Below, one piece after another: positions 1-27,272 of a stretch of DNA of 64,000 bases (the stretch's first letter is position 1; each line of letters opens with the position of its first letter). Source of the DNA: Ptychodera flava. Its lineage: Eukaryota > Hemichordata > Enteropneusta > Ptychoderidae. The notes beneath the pieces were generated by a model, which was not told the DNA's origin, searched no databases, and saw only the letters and a program-made list of their open reading frames with translations. The stretch covers positions 822,001 to 886,000 of the forward strand of contig NC_091935.1 of the NCBI RefSeq assembly GCF_041260155.1, written 5' to 3'. A program made the position numbers and the translations under genes.

Positions 1-3000
1 TATACGTTAAAGCCACACAAGCTGTATCTTTTAATATCACTTTTATGATTTTACTTTCAAACTAAAATAAGTTGTGAGAATGTACTAATTTAGGTGTGTG
101 CATACACTTATTATTAACTGTCAGCTGGGACTGTATGTGAAATTTTGAACAATAAAAAGATTTCACAACGATTAAATGTGTGCCAAAATATCAAATTGCA
201 GCCCCATGCGAATAAGCAAAAACCATGGATATTGTGCACATCTGCACTGAAATCTTCACATAATCTGCACAGATTAGTTCATTGTGATGTATAGGGCTGA
301 ATGTTTTCAACCGTGACATTGTATGTTCTGTTTCCTTTGTAATATTACTAATTTTTTGAAAATGGCAGGAAATCAAAAAAATTAAAATTTGAATTTGCTT
401 GTCAGATGTTTCAGAAAGGAATAGTTTCCTTATGCAGTAAAAGTCCATATCCCTTCAGATGTTAGAATTCAGAGACGACCAGGAGAGAAGAGGAAGATAT
501 TTTGAGGTCAACAAATTTCAAGAGTAACAGCTAATGGGGCTTCAATTCACCATTTGTTGTGCTGCAACTGCTGAAATCGATTATCTGATGATCCATTAAC
601 AAAAATGTCTGCATTTTTCTTTCATGTTGATATCCATCATCTGGTCACTTTACAGTACAGAGTACAGTACACATTCACTTGTCGTCAAGTTGACTAGTAT
701 TTATGGTACAAGCATCGCCTGAAGCACAACACTCAAAATATCGACAACATTTTCATTCTCTATCTCTAATTTGTTCTCGGAATCAGCCCAGAAAATATCA
801 TAAATCACGCTGGTGTAACTGCCAGGGAACATCTGTTAATATTTATGATCAGTCCTTCAGTTCTGTGAGTGCACATATCAGTGCAATGAGTTGGCCATCT
901 CCTGTACATAACTAGTATTATCTAATTTGTTAAAGTGCCAGAAATATAAACAAAAGAATCGTGTTGGCAGCAGACAATAATAGTCAATCAATCGGAGAGA
1001 CTGGTAACATCTCAAACACATGACAGGACGGGTATTCATAGAATAGCCACATAGGAAACATCCTCATTGATTGAAAATCGAACACAAGTCACTTAAGCAA
1101 ACATAAACGATCCTGGGCAACAAAACTCACACCTGTCGGAACACAACATAACGATAAGACCTATGGTTACAAAATACTACGAGGAAACATAAGAAGAGTA
1201 CCCTTATCTCCTTATAGGAATAATAAGCTATACAGAAGGCGTATCGCTCTATATCCCAAAAACACCTAACAATTAGAGAAGCAACAACATCTATATTGTA
1301 TCGCCATGGAGGTAAATTTTTGTACCATTATGTTATCTCAAACAATTATAAATCCGAATTGTGAAGCTGCATTAAATTGTTTCCGTTTCTTGTTTTTGAG
1401 GAAATTTGTTATGGTTGTTGGGTTTGCACCACGATTTTAGACTGCTGGCCAAATGCAAAGTCTGTTGGTGGTCACACACGTGTTGTAAGGAAGACTTTAC
1501 AATGTTGACCTAACCAAACCATACAGACCGGATGATGCCCCCCTCGATATGTCCTGTTTAGATTTGTGTTGGCCTCTAATTTTTGAGAATAATTGATACC
1601 CCCACTCTGGAATTCCTCCATCCCCATGGAAGTAAAATCTGAATACGCCAGTGTATGAATGAGAGAAGACAAAGTTGACATCAACCAAAACAAGCTTTGT
1701 ACGATCAATGAATGTCGGATACCAGGTTATTTCACACGACCTTTGTACCTACATTTTCGATGAAGCACGGAAAATTCTTGACAAAATGGGAGAACAGACG
1801 AATTACCATTTAATAATGATGGGTTCTTTCATAGATTAAGCAGACATGCATCAGTGTGAGACCAAAACACATTCTGACTGCCACTATAGCAGTCGATGTC
1901 TCATATCGTTCCTTATTCTGATCATAATCATTAGTATCACAGCCAAACCAATGCCAAATTTTACATGTTTTATTTCCGCCAGCCAAGGAACGTAAGTCTC
2001 ACATAATGTGTCTGAAAATGCACCAACAACCAACTGCAATAAACAACACCACTCTTAGCTTAATGAACCCGCGACAGTCAACATTGTAAGGAATGCTAGC
2101 TCAACTCAGTTGTTATAAATGAATAATATAAGAAAATAACAAACTACAAAACGCTCGACGTTGTGAGCACCTGTACCAGAGATATCAAGTGAATGGTTGG
2201 GTATCGGGGAAAATACCTTCTTTCGAACACGTAACTAGGTTACACAACAATCCCTTCATCTGTGGTCACAGAGTTGCTTTTGTTTCCATCGAAACTGCAT
2301 TACATACAGCAAATAATGGCGTCACCGAATGATCGAACTAAAACCAATGCGAAACCGTCAATATTATATTCAATAACAATATTCGTAAATTATATTTGTC
2401 GAAATACCAAACATCTCATGAGTTAATTACGTGACCGAAGGCTCAGGGATTTAACGAACCATGATCCTATTAATGCCCTCTTGCATGTAAAAACATTGTG
2501 TTTTTTGACCTCATGCTCTTTAATCCTCGTGATATTATTTGGGATAGGTACGGGGCAGTAACTTATATGGGTGCCTTGCGGCATTTTGCAGAGAATTTAT
2601 ATAGCTGGATCGGCCTGTAATGCGGCTAATATCATGACATTTCTATAGTATCACTTGGTTTACTGTGAGCGAGACAAAAAATTTGGCCCTTGATTTCTGT
2701 CGCAAAGTAATGGAGGGAGCACATTTTACGAATCAAGGTCAATAATTTTCTATAAACAAGTCTGAAAAATATAAAGGAGAACAATCTACAATTAATATTA
2801 TTAATATGTATTCAGTTTGCAAACAAGGAAAACAGAAATGTTTGGTTCAAAGTTATGGGATTATTTTAGTCTTTTCGTCCTGTATCTGATTTCATCTTCT
2901 AATCTCTCAATCAAATCATCACTGTAGCATGACTAAAAGTCAGTTGCTCTCTCTATTATAATCGAGCATGAACGTAGGAAAGCAGGCTGAAAGGGAAATT

Positions 3001-6000
3001 TAAAAAATGACCAGTATTCAGCTTGTCAGCACTCCTTTAGACTCGTTTCAAGTCTGTGCGCACATAGATACCAAAATAGAATAAATTGAAGGGATGAACT
3101 TCAGCAGACTGTCATGCTAGGTCTTAGGTTGGCGCTGAGATCGCTGGGTGAACGGCTTGGCCGGTAACTGCTGCGGAGAAAGACCAGGCGACTGGGGACC
3201 ACTCCAGCACCCCTTACATATGGTCATATTGATATTGATATTTTATTTATTTAATTCGATTGTCAACACAAATAATGCACAGTAAATATACAGATAGTCT
3301 TTTCTAAACGACTGCTTATAAATTATTCTCAGAGTACAAGTAGAAATGTAAAAAAAATCGTTACAAACATACAGAACAAAAGAATCGAATCGGTATAAGT
3401 GTACAAATGCTGTGCCTTAAACTTCTTCCAGGTGGGGCCTAACGATTGAGCTTTATTATTTTTCCTGTAACACCATGTCTATCGGTGTTCCGACATGTTA
3501 AAACGGTCTTCATAAATGTAGCTGCAATTTGTGTCTTGCAAATACACGTATATGTAGAACCCTAGTTTCTGTGTTGATCGTAAAAGTTAGTGTAATTTTA
3601 ACCGGTACTTATAATAAGTTCCAAAACCGTGCATCTTTTGCTATGGCAACGGCATACATTACCAGGAAATGTCATCAATTGGTCGTGCAGTCTTGATAAA
3701 AAACATAGCATCCTTTCATTTACTGATTTGATTATAAATGAGGTTAATCGTACTTGGGCCGCCATTTCATTGAGCACGTGTTGTGATATGGAACGACAGT
3801 GAATCGATAACGTCATCTAAAACATTTGCCATGGGTGCTTCTATCGCAAAGGAATGTCTTGTCAAAGAAGGTCAAAAGGTTTTGGATTCTTGGTTAGTTG
3901 GTGTTCTAATCGACCTAGTTTACAGAGATTTATCAACGAACTGATCAAGGCGATACTGAATGATCAGTATGAGCAGCGATTGCTGTGGAAACATCCACAA
4001 CAACGCTGCTTTCTTCTTATCGTCGATTAAAACCATGATAGTCGACAAACCATCAGTATCCAAGGCATAACTAAAACTATGATAAACAAATTGTTCATAT
4101 TGAAATGGCCGTTTCTTCTTTTGCAAATTATTTGTAGTTTTGAAATCCCGTTTAATGGTCGGATTATTTCATCATCTATGACGCATATGTACTATTTCGC
4201 AGAATTAAAGTCAAAGTCACGTGGCGATGATGTAAATGAAAGTTATGTAATGCATGGCCGAACAGAATGTACACAGTCATTCCATTTGCACTTTTCAATG
4301 TAAAATGAAGCATTTCTGATAGATCATGTGACCAAGAGGGGCCTATATATTCCGTGTATTTATGAAAAGGTTATTAAACGACAGCTTTAAATTCTATAGA
4401 AAATAAATTAGTAATGAGCTGGTTGGAAAAACAAGCGATACTGATTCAGATCACTGATAGGATAGACATGTTGACCACCTTACAACTGAAATAGAATTTG
4501 AAGGCATGCGGGAATCCGTTTTGTAGATAAAGTTTGATATCTGTCCTAGTAGCCACAGACCGTGCCTACTAAACATTCTTTTCACTGTACAATAAAGGTA
4601 TATATGTTGCTATTCGATTAACATATATGAGGGCCGTAGCCTGCCCATTGAGATCAATATGTAAATTTATGTAAACAACCAAAATCCTCCTAAGCTAGGT
4701 TCTGCCCATTGGAAGGTATAAAACCATTACTTACAATTGGTGAAAATCATGTAATATACAGTGTCCAACTTTCGCACATAACTACTTGTGTTCTTTTTAG
4801 AATTTTTCCTTGTGATAATGGAACTGTGACATCACTGCAAAGTTATGAGGTCGCTACAGTATTTTGAAGCTGAACTTTGCTACTGGCACCAACGTTACTA
4901 TGGTAATAATATTATCTTCTCAGATATCGAACTCTTGCAGCAAACCTGGTCACTGGAAATCTGCTAATGCTGGAACACAGGTCACTCATGTCGGGAACGC
5001 GATCAAATGAATACAAAACCAAGCCAACTAAGTTCATTAGGTCAAAGTGGAAAAGTCTATGTGAATCATTTTCTTGATACATTTAAAGTTAGACAAATAA
5101 TTTCCTTGTAAGTGAATAAGACATCGTATAATACGCCCGCGCTTGTAACCTACTGTGTTTCATCATAGGACAAATTTCAGTATATATCATTGGACGTCTA
5201 GTCCTATAGCAGAAATGCGCAGTCTATAGCTTTGTTTTGAGGAGTCTAAGATGTAAAGAGTTACCATTTCATGTCACAGACTGTGTTATTTATGAAAATG
5301 CTACCAGCACCTTCGTTTCATAGAATGCGTGTTGCAATCTGTCCAATACATTTTTATATTATTATACACCAGCACATAAATACTATATATATCTTACCAT
5401 CACTATGTCACACACTGTTCATAGATCTGGCAAAGTCATATGAATTTATTTGAAATATTTATGTATTGTTGAACTACTATTTCTGTACTGAGCAGAGCTT
5501 ACGTGCTGAACACGTATCTAGTCTGCACTTGATCGCACAGCGAACTGTACTTAAGGACATAATGAAAACACTTTATGAAAGTTTGATACTTTATGAAGGT
5601 ATCCACAGAATAAAGGGATTCATGTCCTCATACGCTTCGCTATTGTCGATCACGCTATATGCGTCTATGACATTAATAGCATTAAATATTGTGTCAGATA
5701 TTTGCTTTCATGAAAATGACCGCCCTTCGCATTTTGCATGCCTTTCGTTAGCAGATGAACGATTGCAAATAGAAACACAGATATCATTGATATCCAGGCA
5801 GGACAGATTTCAGAGAACTGTGATATTTTGACAATGTGCCAACTTCTTCTTGATTAATCTCTGGCAAATTCGATCAGCATGGGCATTGTTCTAGGTTGAC
5901 GTGAACAGGAACTGTATGTAACTAATTTTTGGAAGACAAAGTTAAATCGATCAATTCCTTCAAGTAAAATATAATGTAGTTTATGGCTTGGATTATCTTG

Positions 6001-8090
6001 CAGTAGCCTTATGATAGTCTCAGTTCTGACTGTTTGAGGTACCACTACAGTGGACCTGCAGATATCAACGTTCGATACATAAATTAAAGGCAAAGGAAAA
6101 GAGTTAGCTGTGTTGCTATTAATAGAAACTGTGATAACATAAGGACGCTATCAACTGTAGGAAATTATAAGATGCGTCCATTATGCTAGAATCTCGTCAG
6201 GATTAGGTCAATACTGTTTTGTTGAATGTTTCGCTAAAATTATTTATGAACTAATTTGTCATGCCAGTGTGAGAAATTTTTAGAACCTCCAAAAAGGCAT
6301 TTGAGTAAAATCGCAAGGCAACGCTTCGGCTACATTGAAATGTATGTACGCACATACTTGTATTTATCTGATCGATTACTGGTTTTGTAACTTGGTCTTC
6401 CTCTGAGCGTCATGTGTAGTATGTTTTCGCAAGTACTCATGGTCGAGTGTCGTTTTAAATAGCAAGTTTTTTAACGAAAAAAATCCTGAATTGCTCTTAC
6501 ACCTTACTTTTTGAGTATTCAATGTAATGGGCTGTTATTTAAATGCACTACATAGCTCAGAAGCGTTGGTGGTAACAAGGGGCGCCCTATTTCAATGTTG
6601 AAGGAGTGTGGAAAAGATTTGAAAGAGCGTGTAAATTACAGACATTACTTTATTTCCATTAAGCTGAGACTGATTCACGATGCTTCTTGAATAAAAATCA
6701 GAAGCACATTAAAAGCACATTAATAATACAACATGTCATAATATCACATTTATTCCTTTTTATTTTGATGAATAAGAGACAGGAAGTCTACATCGCTCCG
6801 TATCATTTCAAGGAAGTTGTTTTGCTATGTAGCACAAAACTCCAAACAATTTATGTTTCCGAATCGTCCATATTATATGGCACTAAATGACAAACATTAA
6901 TACTTATCGCATGACGCCGCAAAAAAGCAGACACGATCATTACTGTCATTCTTATCGAAGAAAAAACGCCAATTTTGTCAAGTAGAGTAGGCACACACTG
7001 AGAAATGTTACTGGGTCGTCAGGTTTAGATTGACATCAGTCAATTGATAATGATATCGAACTTTGCCCATTCTTGCTGTGAAATTGTTAAGGCTCATTCT
7101 TGCTGTGAAGAACTTTGCCCATTCTTGCTGTGAAATTATTAAGGCTTCTGTCAAATTTAAAGAAAAGTGCACACACAAAATTCATGATGAAAATGCAAAC
7201 TGAATTAAGATGAACGTCACAAAAACGTTAATTTGTCATTCAGGGTACAAATCAATAAACTACTAGATAAATGCTATGCTTTTATAAAGACACGTACGAC
7301 ACATAGATGGCATATTTTGATAAAGCACACAGTTGTCATGGCATCAAATGCAAAAAGTGACCTTATAATCATCATTGGCTAAATATTAATTGTAAGATCA
7401 ACACGTTACTTCTTTTTATTTACCAGGCCGGACTGTTTTAATACCAGTATTAGCCAACAAGAAATGCTTCACTTACTGGATCTTCAACTAATCGTCATGG
7501 AAAGACTGTTTCTGAGATATACAATATCTTAGATTATGCATTACAATTAAATGGCATGATTATAGTCCAACACTTGTGAAATTATTGCAAAATTTACATA
7601 TTTAGTATTCAATGTTCTATGCTGGTATTGTGGTATTTTAGATCACATGATAGCGTGTTGCTTCGATAATGGTTCATGCATTTCTGATCATTCCATCGCA
7701 TGTAACAAATCTACAGCTACTTCATAGAACCACTGAGTGCAAAAATGCGAAGAAAGCAAAACGAGTATTTCATCAAAGAAAGTCTAAAGTCAAGTAACTA
7801 AACCATCACCGTAAAACATACACAGAAATAATTAAACGTCAATTGATAAGGTATCCCTCGATTGAACATCTTCACGGCAAGAGGTCATTCAATCTCATCG
7901 AGGACTTGTTGGTAATCAAAGTTCGTAGATCCTTGATGATTGAAATGGCACATCAAATGGGAATAAAACGCACGTGTTTCAGGTTTTCTTTAAATCCTCG
8001 ACTGTGTCTGTTTGCAGTGTATAGTGAGCGGTTTTTCGATGGCCAGGTTCCTAATTATACAATGACTTGATGGCTTGTCAAGAGATGTGA
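1..8090. other. Non-coding region, no gene recognised
   Basis: I see no convincing exon here. Open frames are short, lack family motifs and are not bounded by good splice sites. Around 3120-3250 a GC-richer stretch ends in a short ATTGATATTGATATTTTATTT tail that resembles a LINE 3' end, without a recognisable reverse transcriptase upstream. A 57-bp partial tandem duplication (CCCATTCTTGCTGTGAA) lies at 7060-7145. Confidence 0.5.
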
Positions 8091-8155
8091 ATGTAGCAGA
8101 GTGGTTTCAATCGCCGACTCCTTTGTTCGATGAACAATAAGTAAGGTTTTGGTTT

Positions 8156-9463
8156 ATTAGTCCTGTTTCAAAATGACCTACATTACACGTCCTACACACA
8201 TGTACTGCATGCTCTGATTGGTTAATCCGCTTCTCTAAGGTCCACTTTCGGAGCAGTCATTGGAGGGACCTCATGTGTTAGGTCTCATTATTATGTATTA
8301 TTCAATTTACAGCTTCCTGATTGGTTAATGTGTAGTTCCGGTCCTCCAGCGTTCACTGCCTCATTATGCAATGTCCCATGTACTTTTGGATGATGCCTGC
8401 ACGTGGTCGCAGCTCGATCCCAGTGTATGAAGAAAGGTACTCATGCCGAGTATTTGTCAAAATATCTAGTTAGATTTGACCTTGTTCGAGAGTTCCTTCA
8501 CTATTCATGGCATTTTATGTGATACTGTGAATTATACATGAATTAAATATATATATTGTCAGGAGAAATTTTGTCCTTTTCCCTGCACGAGTTGGTTGAA
8601 ACATGGATCCAAGGTTGAAATGAGCTACTGACGTCTGAAACCGTTGCGTAATTTTTGTTACGTAATGCCTTGAAGCTCTATTGTTTCCTCTTGTCATTCA
8701 CATGCCCCAATGAAAATGAAATGCGTGAACTTTGTACGTAACCAACGATTGGAAAACAAAGAGCCAACATGCCTGTAATGCTAGATTTGGTTCAAGTCGA
8801 TGAATTTCAAAAAAAATAAAATCATTTATAATAGTTGCTCTTGTGTCTCTCCAATTTCGTACAAAAACTATTGGAATTTGGTAGCCCAGGCAAGGTTTTC
8901 CCGGCGATTGAATGCGCTACCTTTGAGTCTGCGCAGTATAGTGAGTTAGTTTCTGCCGGATTCACCTCCGGGTGAAACTCCCCTGTATAGCGTTCACCCG
9001 ACTCATCGCGTCCACTCCACTCACGCGCTTTTCACATGAAAGCAAAATACATATCGTTGCGTTCACTCCACTCAAAGATTAACAAATCACAGACTTGAAC
9101 CGAGTCTACTTAATGCATAAAGGGACAGGGATAAGTAAAAACATGGAAATTTAACGCATGAAGGTTTGTCGGGCATTTCTCGTTGTAACTTTCGGCCGAT
9201 CTGTGAACATCACGAATAACGTATTACTTTAGCGGTAGCCAGGAAGCCTGTGGGACATTGCATAATAAGGAAGTGAACACTGGAGGACCGGACCTACACA
9301 TTACCCAATCAGGGAGCTGTAAAGTGAATAATACATAGTAATGAGACCTAACGCATGAGGTCCCACCAATCAGCGTAACGTAAATGGACCTTAAATTACC
9401 AGATGAACCAATCACTGATGTTGGTACATATGTCATGGACCTGACTTATGAAACAGGACTAAT
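8156..9463. mobile_element. Long-terminal-inverted-repeat (foldback) element
   Basis: The left arm (about 8156-8400) reads ATTAGTCCTGTTTCA...GGTCCTCCAG...CATTATGCAATGTCCCA. The right arm (about 9220-9463) carries the same sequence reverse-complemented. The arms are roughly 240 bp and clearly diverged, so the copy is old. The interior includes the MITE at 8784-9106 and no coding capacity. I could not define a target-site duplication. Confidence 0.6.
8784..9106. mobile_element. Tc1/mariner-type MITE, copy 1
   Basis: A 323-bp element with 15-bp terminal inverted repeats (GATTTGGTTCAAGTC at the left, GACTTGAACCGAGTC at the right) is flanked by TA on both sides. A TA target and short TIRs are the signature of Tc1/mariner-derived MITEs. 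A second copy lies inverted at 33117-33430, and internal sequence such as GTGAGTTAGTTTCTGCCGGA is shared. It has no coding capacity. Confidence 0.75.
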
Positions 9464-9779
9464 CCAATCGAAAAATTACTGGATTTGATGACTGTTATAG
9501 TTTGAATTTTAATTCCAAAATGCAAAGGAACAGGATTTCCAAAAATAACATCTGAATCGATGCATTTTTCAACTTTTACACAAAACTCTGCATCGCAATT
9601 ATCATTAACTGGTAGTAATCGAGAAACTAGTGATTGTCCTACATATTTGCCGACCTTTGATGATTAAAACGCCGTCAGTAAAGGTCTTTTACATTGACAT
9701 TTGGAAGTTGTGGATCTGAAAAAGTGAAATGATTGATTATTGGTTAATTTCAGCAAAGCAATTTTGACATCAATTTACA

Positions 9780-23985
<14,206 letters not shown>

Positions 23986-24329
23986 CTTCTTATTGTGCAC
24001 CACACGTGGTAAAAGTGTATGCTTCTATATCAAGATTACCTGAAGAAAATATAGTTGTATTTATTGTGTATGTTTGCGTTCGGATGCTTTGACATTCACG
24101 TTGACTTTTGTAAACGAGATCTCTTTTGTAAAGAGTCAATTTTCATATCTTTGAATTTATGGCTCGTTATGCGGTTTTCAATAGGTTTATGCTGACAAGG
24201 AAGCAAATTTGCGATAGTTTATTTACAAAAGTTTTGCTAAGAAGTTGAAACCAAACCGGACCTGAGGTTAATTAAACGTGCGCCATTTCTGTAGCAGCAT
24301 CCAAATGTGTGTGTTTTTTTGTGAAAGGA

Positions 24330-24415
24330 GAGCGTTGTCTTTGCCAGGTGAATAGGCACTGAAGGTTGTGAGTTTGAATCCCATCGAGAATTTATTGACT
24401 TTTCTGTACTTGGTG
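24330..24415 (+). mobile_element. tRNA-derived SINE-like fragment
   Basis: GAGTTTGAATCCCATCGAGA resembles a pol III B box (GGTTCGAATCC) followed by AATTTATTGACTTT. It has the same layout as the copy at 25115-25215 (AGTTTGAAGCCGACCGAGAA, TTCACTGGATTT). The A box is poorly preserved. Confidence 0.4.
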
Positions 24416-25112
24416 GATAGTTCTGTTGATGGATAAATTTGTCCCCGAGACTGTCTGAAACCCAGTCAAGCAATATATTGGGATCTTTTGTGTGAGGAGG
24501 GTTGTGGACAGAAAATTTTCACAACGTAGCTTAGTTAGGGGCATAAGCTGACATACTGGAAACCTAATTCCTTGGTTTGTTTGAGGCGGGGTTAGACCCC
24601 GATTCGTCTCGTGTGCGTCAAAATCGCAAAAGGGATTATGGGGTGACAAACAATTAAAAAAACACTTAGATCGTGAAACCATAAGATAAGAGAAACCAGA
24701 AATGACAATGTGGACACGAAATTCATGTGCGCTTTTAAACTTGTGGCCTCAACGAAATAGTTATACGGCTCCGACATAGTACCATCTCCACGTTCATCGA
24801 GAAAAATGGGACACAAACTACGACAAACTAAAAAACAAAACACATAATTTGATTGAAGAATGTGGACTACTTAGGACGCTGAGAAAGAGCAATATAATGG
24901 CAAAGTTTGTGTATATAAATTCATGTGTAAATTTTGCACAACTTGTTCGTGAAAAACAAGATCCTATGCTACATAAATAATAAATACCAAAGCTTTCCAG
25001 AAACCAATGTCGCATTAGGGTTTTTTAAGGAGGGAGTGAAAGGAACTGATACCAAGGACTTACAAATTACGTTCCTAGTGCGTCAGTTCTTAGTTCAACT
25101 GCCCTTTTCAGA

Positions 25113-25215
25113 GATGGAAACTTGGCCAAGCGGTTTCGATCGCTGTACTTCACAAGGTTACGATGTTTAGTGAATTGTCAGTTTGAAGCCGACCGAGAAT
25201 TCACTGGATTTGAGA
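25113..25215 (+). mobile_element. tRNA-derived SINE-like copy
   Basis: Box A TGGCCAAGCGG and a B-box-like AGTTTGAAGCC lie about 60 bp apart, followed by the shared body CCGAGAATTCACTGGATTTG. It is not a functional tRNA: no acceptor stem pairs around it. It shares head and tail with the split copy at 8094-9492. Confidence 0.5.
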
Positions 25216-27000
25216 CGACAATTACAGCCTTAGTAATCACATGACAATGACTGAATCAAGTGAAACTCTTCTGCGGGGAAGAGTGAAACATACTGCTTGA
25301 TCTATGTCGTGTTTGGACACGTTTCGGCAAAATTGCTCCCATTCCAGGGAGGTGTAATCTACCGACGCTCATTAATAATGATAGTTGCTGTCAATAAGCA
25401 CAATTTGCATATCGAATGATTATCTTTAATGCGACCTGTAAAACACTTATCATTAGGAGCTCTGAATCAGGCTGGTCGTACGAGGTTCAACATATGACCG
25501 TTGTGTTGTGAAACGGAACTATTCTCACGTAATCATCTTTGACGCAGCCTGTATTGAACTTTGTACTATTTGCGGGAAAGCTAACCCAACAATCACCTTA
25601 GTTGCATTCGTTATTTATCCAACGTTGACTTGTTTACTTCAGCCAAAGGTTGTTTCCATTTGCCAGTAATTCCCAACACAAAGAATGACTTACATGGGGG
25701 AAGGTCGTTACTAGGGATCTTAAAAATTTAACATGCCTGCACTATTGTGTCCTTGAGAGAGCTACCTTGGTCCCCTTAATGCTTCCTTCATACCTTTGGA
25801 CAGTGATTAACTAGGCATGTATAATTGGTCATTTTCATGACCCCTATACGTGTCTGCACACTGGCATTTTTTTGGTCTGACGACATTAAATATGCAGTTT
25901 TCCTGAAGGAAAACTAATTTATACAAAATGCAATGTTTTGCTAGAAACTCCCGTGAGTTAGTTTTTGAGATTTGCGAAAGCAGTTTGAAAATTAAACGCA
26001 CTTAATACATTTAATATCATCAAATGGCGGGCCTTCAAGTTAAGGGCTTTGCAAATTCTTGATCTGCGCATGGAAGATAATCGAAGCTCATGCTTGAAGT
26101 GTTTTTAAAAAAAAATAGAGATACTGTTCAAAACGCTTTAAAATTCCGTAAATTTAGGTTTCATTGACGGAAAGCAGTCTATTGCTGGCAAGCTTGCGTC
26201 TGTAGCCTCTTTAACGAGAATAGAATCCGGTGAATGTTATTGTCCTTGCTATCGATGACATTTAATGCACAGATTTAAATTCAGCTGACTAAGCTACTTC
26301 GAGAAATTGTCATCTCAAGAGTTTATACGTATAAATTTGTTATTCCAAAGAATTTGAACAAAGTTATATTTTGGAGTAGAAAATAGTACCTGTTCGTAAT
26401 TTCTCGTCCTCTTCAATTCGTTTTTTACCTTCCCCTACTTCCAAGGAAACCTTCCCGCTTCTCCTCTGCCCAGTAAAATACTCCCCATTGCCCACTTTAT
26501 ACTTCAAGACTCCCTGTTGGCAGTCTTTGCCACATATTTTTTCCCAAAAGGAAAATTCAAGAAGACAGCTGAATCATTCTACCTGCGGCAACACCACCTT
26601 CTTTAAGCTACCCTCTCAGTGAATGATATTTGTCTGTCCACTTCTATTCAACACTGGCCGGTCTGCACCTGCCCCTGATGCAGAAACAAATGGCCACTCG
26701 CTTTCCAAGAAATCACTCTCGACAAGTCTTTACACGAACAGTAATGTAGGCTACCTCTAGTCCCCTTCTCACGACTGGAGTATGCGTGAACACAGAGTAC
26801 TCAACAAAGTCATCATTGTTCGTCGGTTTTCTCTTAAAGTCAGAGATATTCACTGATCCACATAATCTGATTTTACTCTACCATAATAAAAAGCATGACT
26901 GCCGTTATTGTTGCAGGTGCATTCCTCACAAAAATTTAATAAGTTCTAAGAAAACGTGTGAAAGCGAGCTTTTGTAGCTCGGTAAAATAATGATGAATCT

Positions 27001-27272
27001 GTCAACCAATCTTTTACCAAATCAGGAATAAAAATCAGGGGTCACGTGCAAAATTTGATACAAGAGAAACAAACCACCTAACATTTACCGATTTTGAAAG
27101 TCAAAATGACCGCTATCATTGGAGAAAATAAATTTTTTGAAATTTGAAAATGAAGACTGTGAACATTTTTCTCATCCCAAGAGCTTTAAAATGAATCCCA
27201 CAAGTGATAGATTAGAAGAGAATTGTAAAATTTTGAATTAGAATTCCTGTCCCGAGGAGCATTCTACCTTAA
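27001..27272 (+). repeat. Dispersed repeat family, copy 1
   Basis: Shares, in order, AGGGGTCACGTGCAAA, GAAACAAACCACC, TTTACCGATTTTGAAA, CCAAGAGCTTTAAAATGAA, CCCACAAGTG and a closing ATTCTACCTTAA with copies 2 and 3. Non-coding, same orientation, moderately diverged. Confidence 0.75.

Larger units (their letters stand above)
8094..9492 (+). mobile_element. tRNA-derived SINE copy interrupted by a long-inverted-repeat element
   Basis: A box-A-like promoter (TAGCAGAGTGG) followed by TTTCAATCGCCG begins near 8097. It matches the head of another copy near 25118 (TGGCCAAGCGGTTTCGATCG). The rest of the SINE body (ATCGAAAAATTACTGGATTT) reappears at 9467-9492, on the far side of a 1.3-kb element. The head alone would be weak. 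The matching tail in the right order and orientation supports one interrupted SINE. Confidence 0.45.
24010..27000. other. Intergenic, upstream of gene A
   Basis: Apart from the two SINE-like fragments I see no gene or ordered repeat. Gene A's promoter and any 5' non-coding exon should lie in this stretch but cannot be pinpointed. Confidence 0.4.

Noticed and set aside
3120..3250. LINE 3' tail ending in ATTGATATTGATATT
   Set aside because: Suggestive of a LINE end, but no RT or endonuclease sequence upstream, so not called as a feature.
5466..5831. 121-codon plus-strand frame
   Set aside because: No motif, no splice partners, composition like random AT-rich sequence.
25113..25215. Functional tRNA gene
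   Set aside because: A and B boxes are present, but no acceptor stem or cloverleaf closes around them; it is better explained as a SINE.
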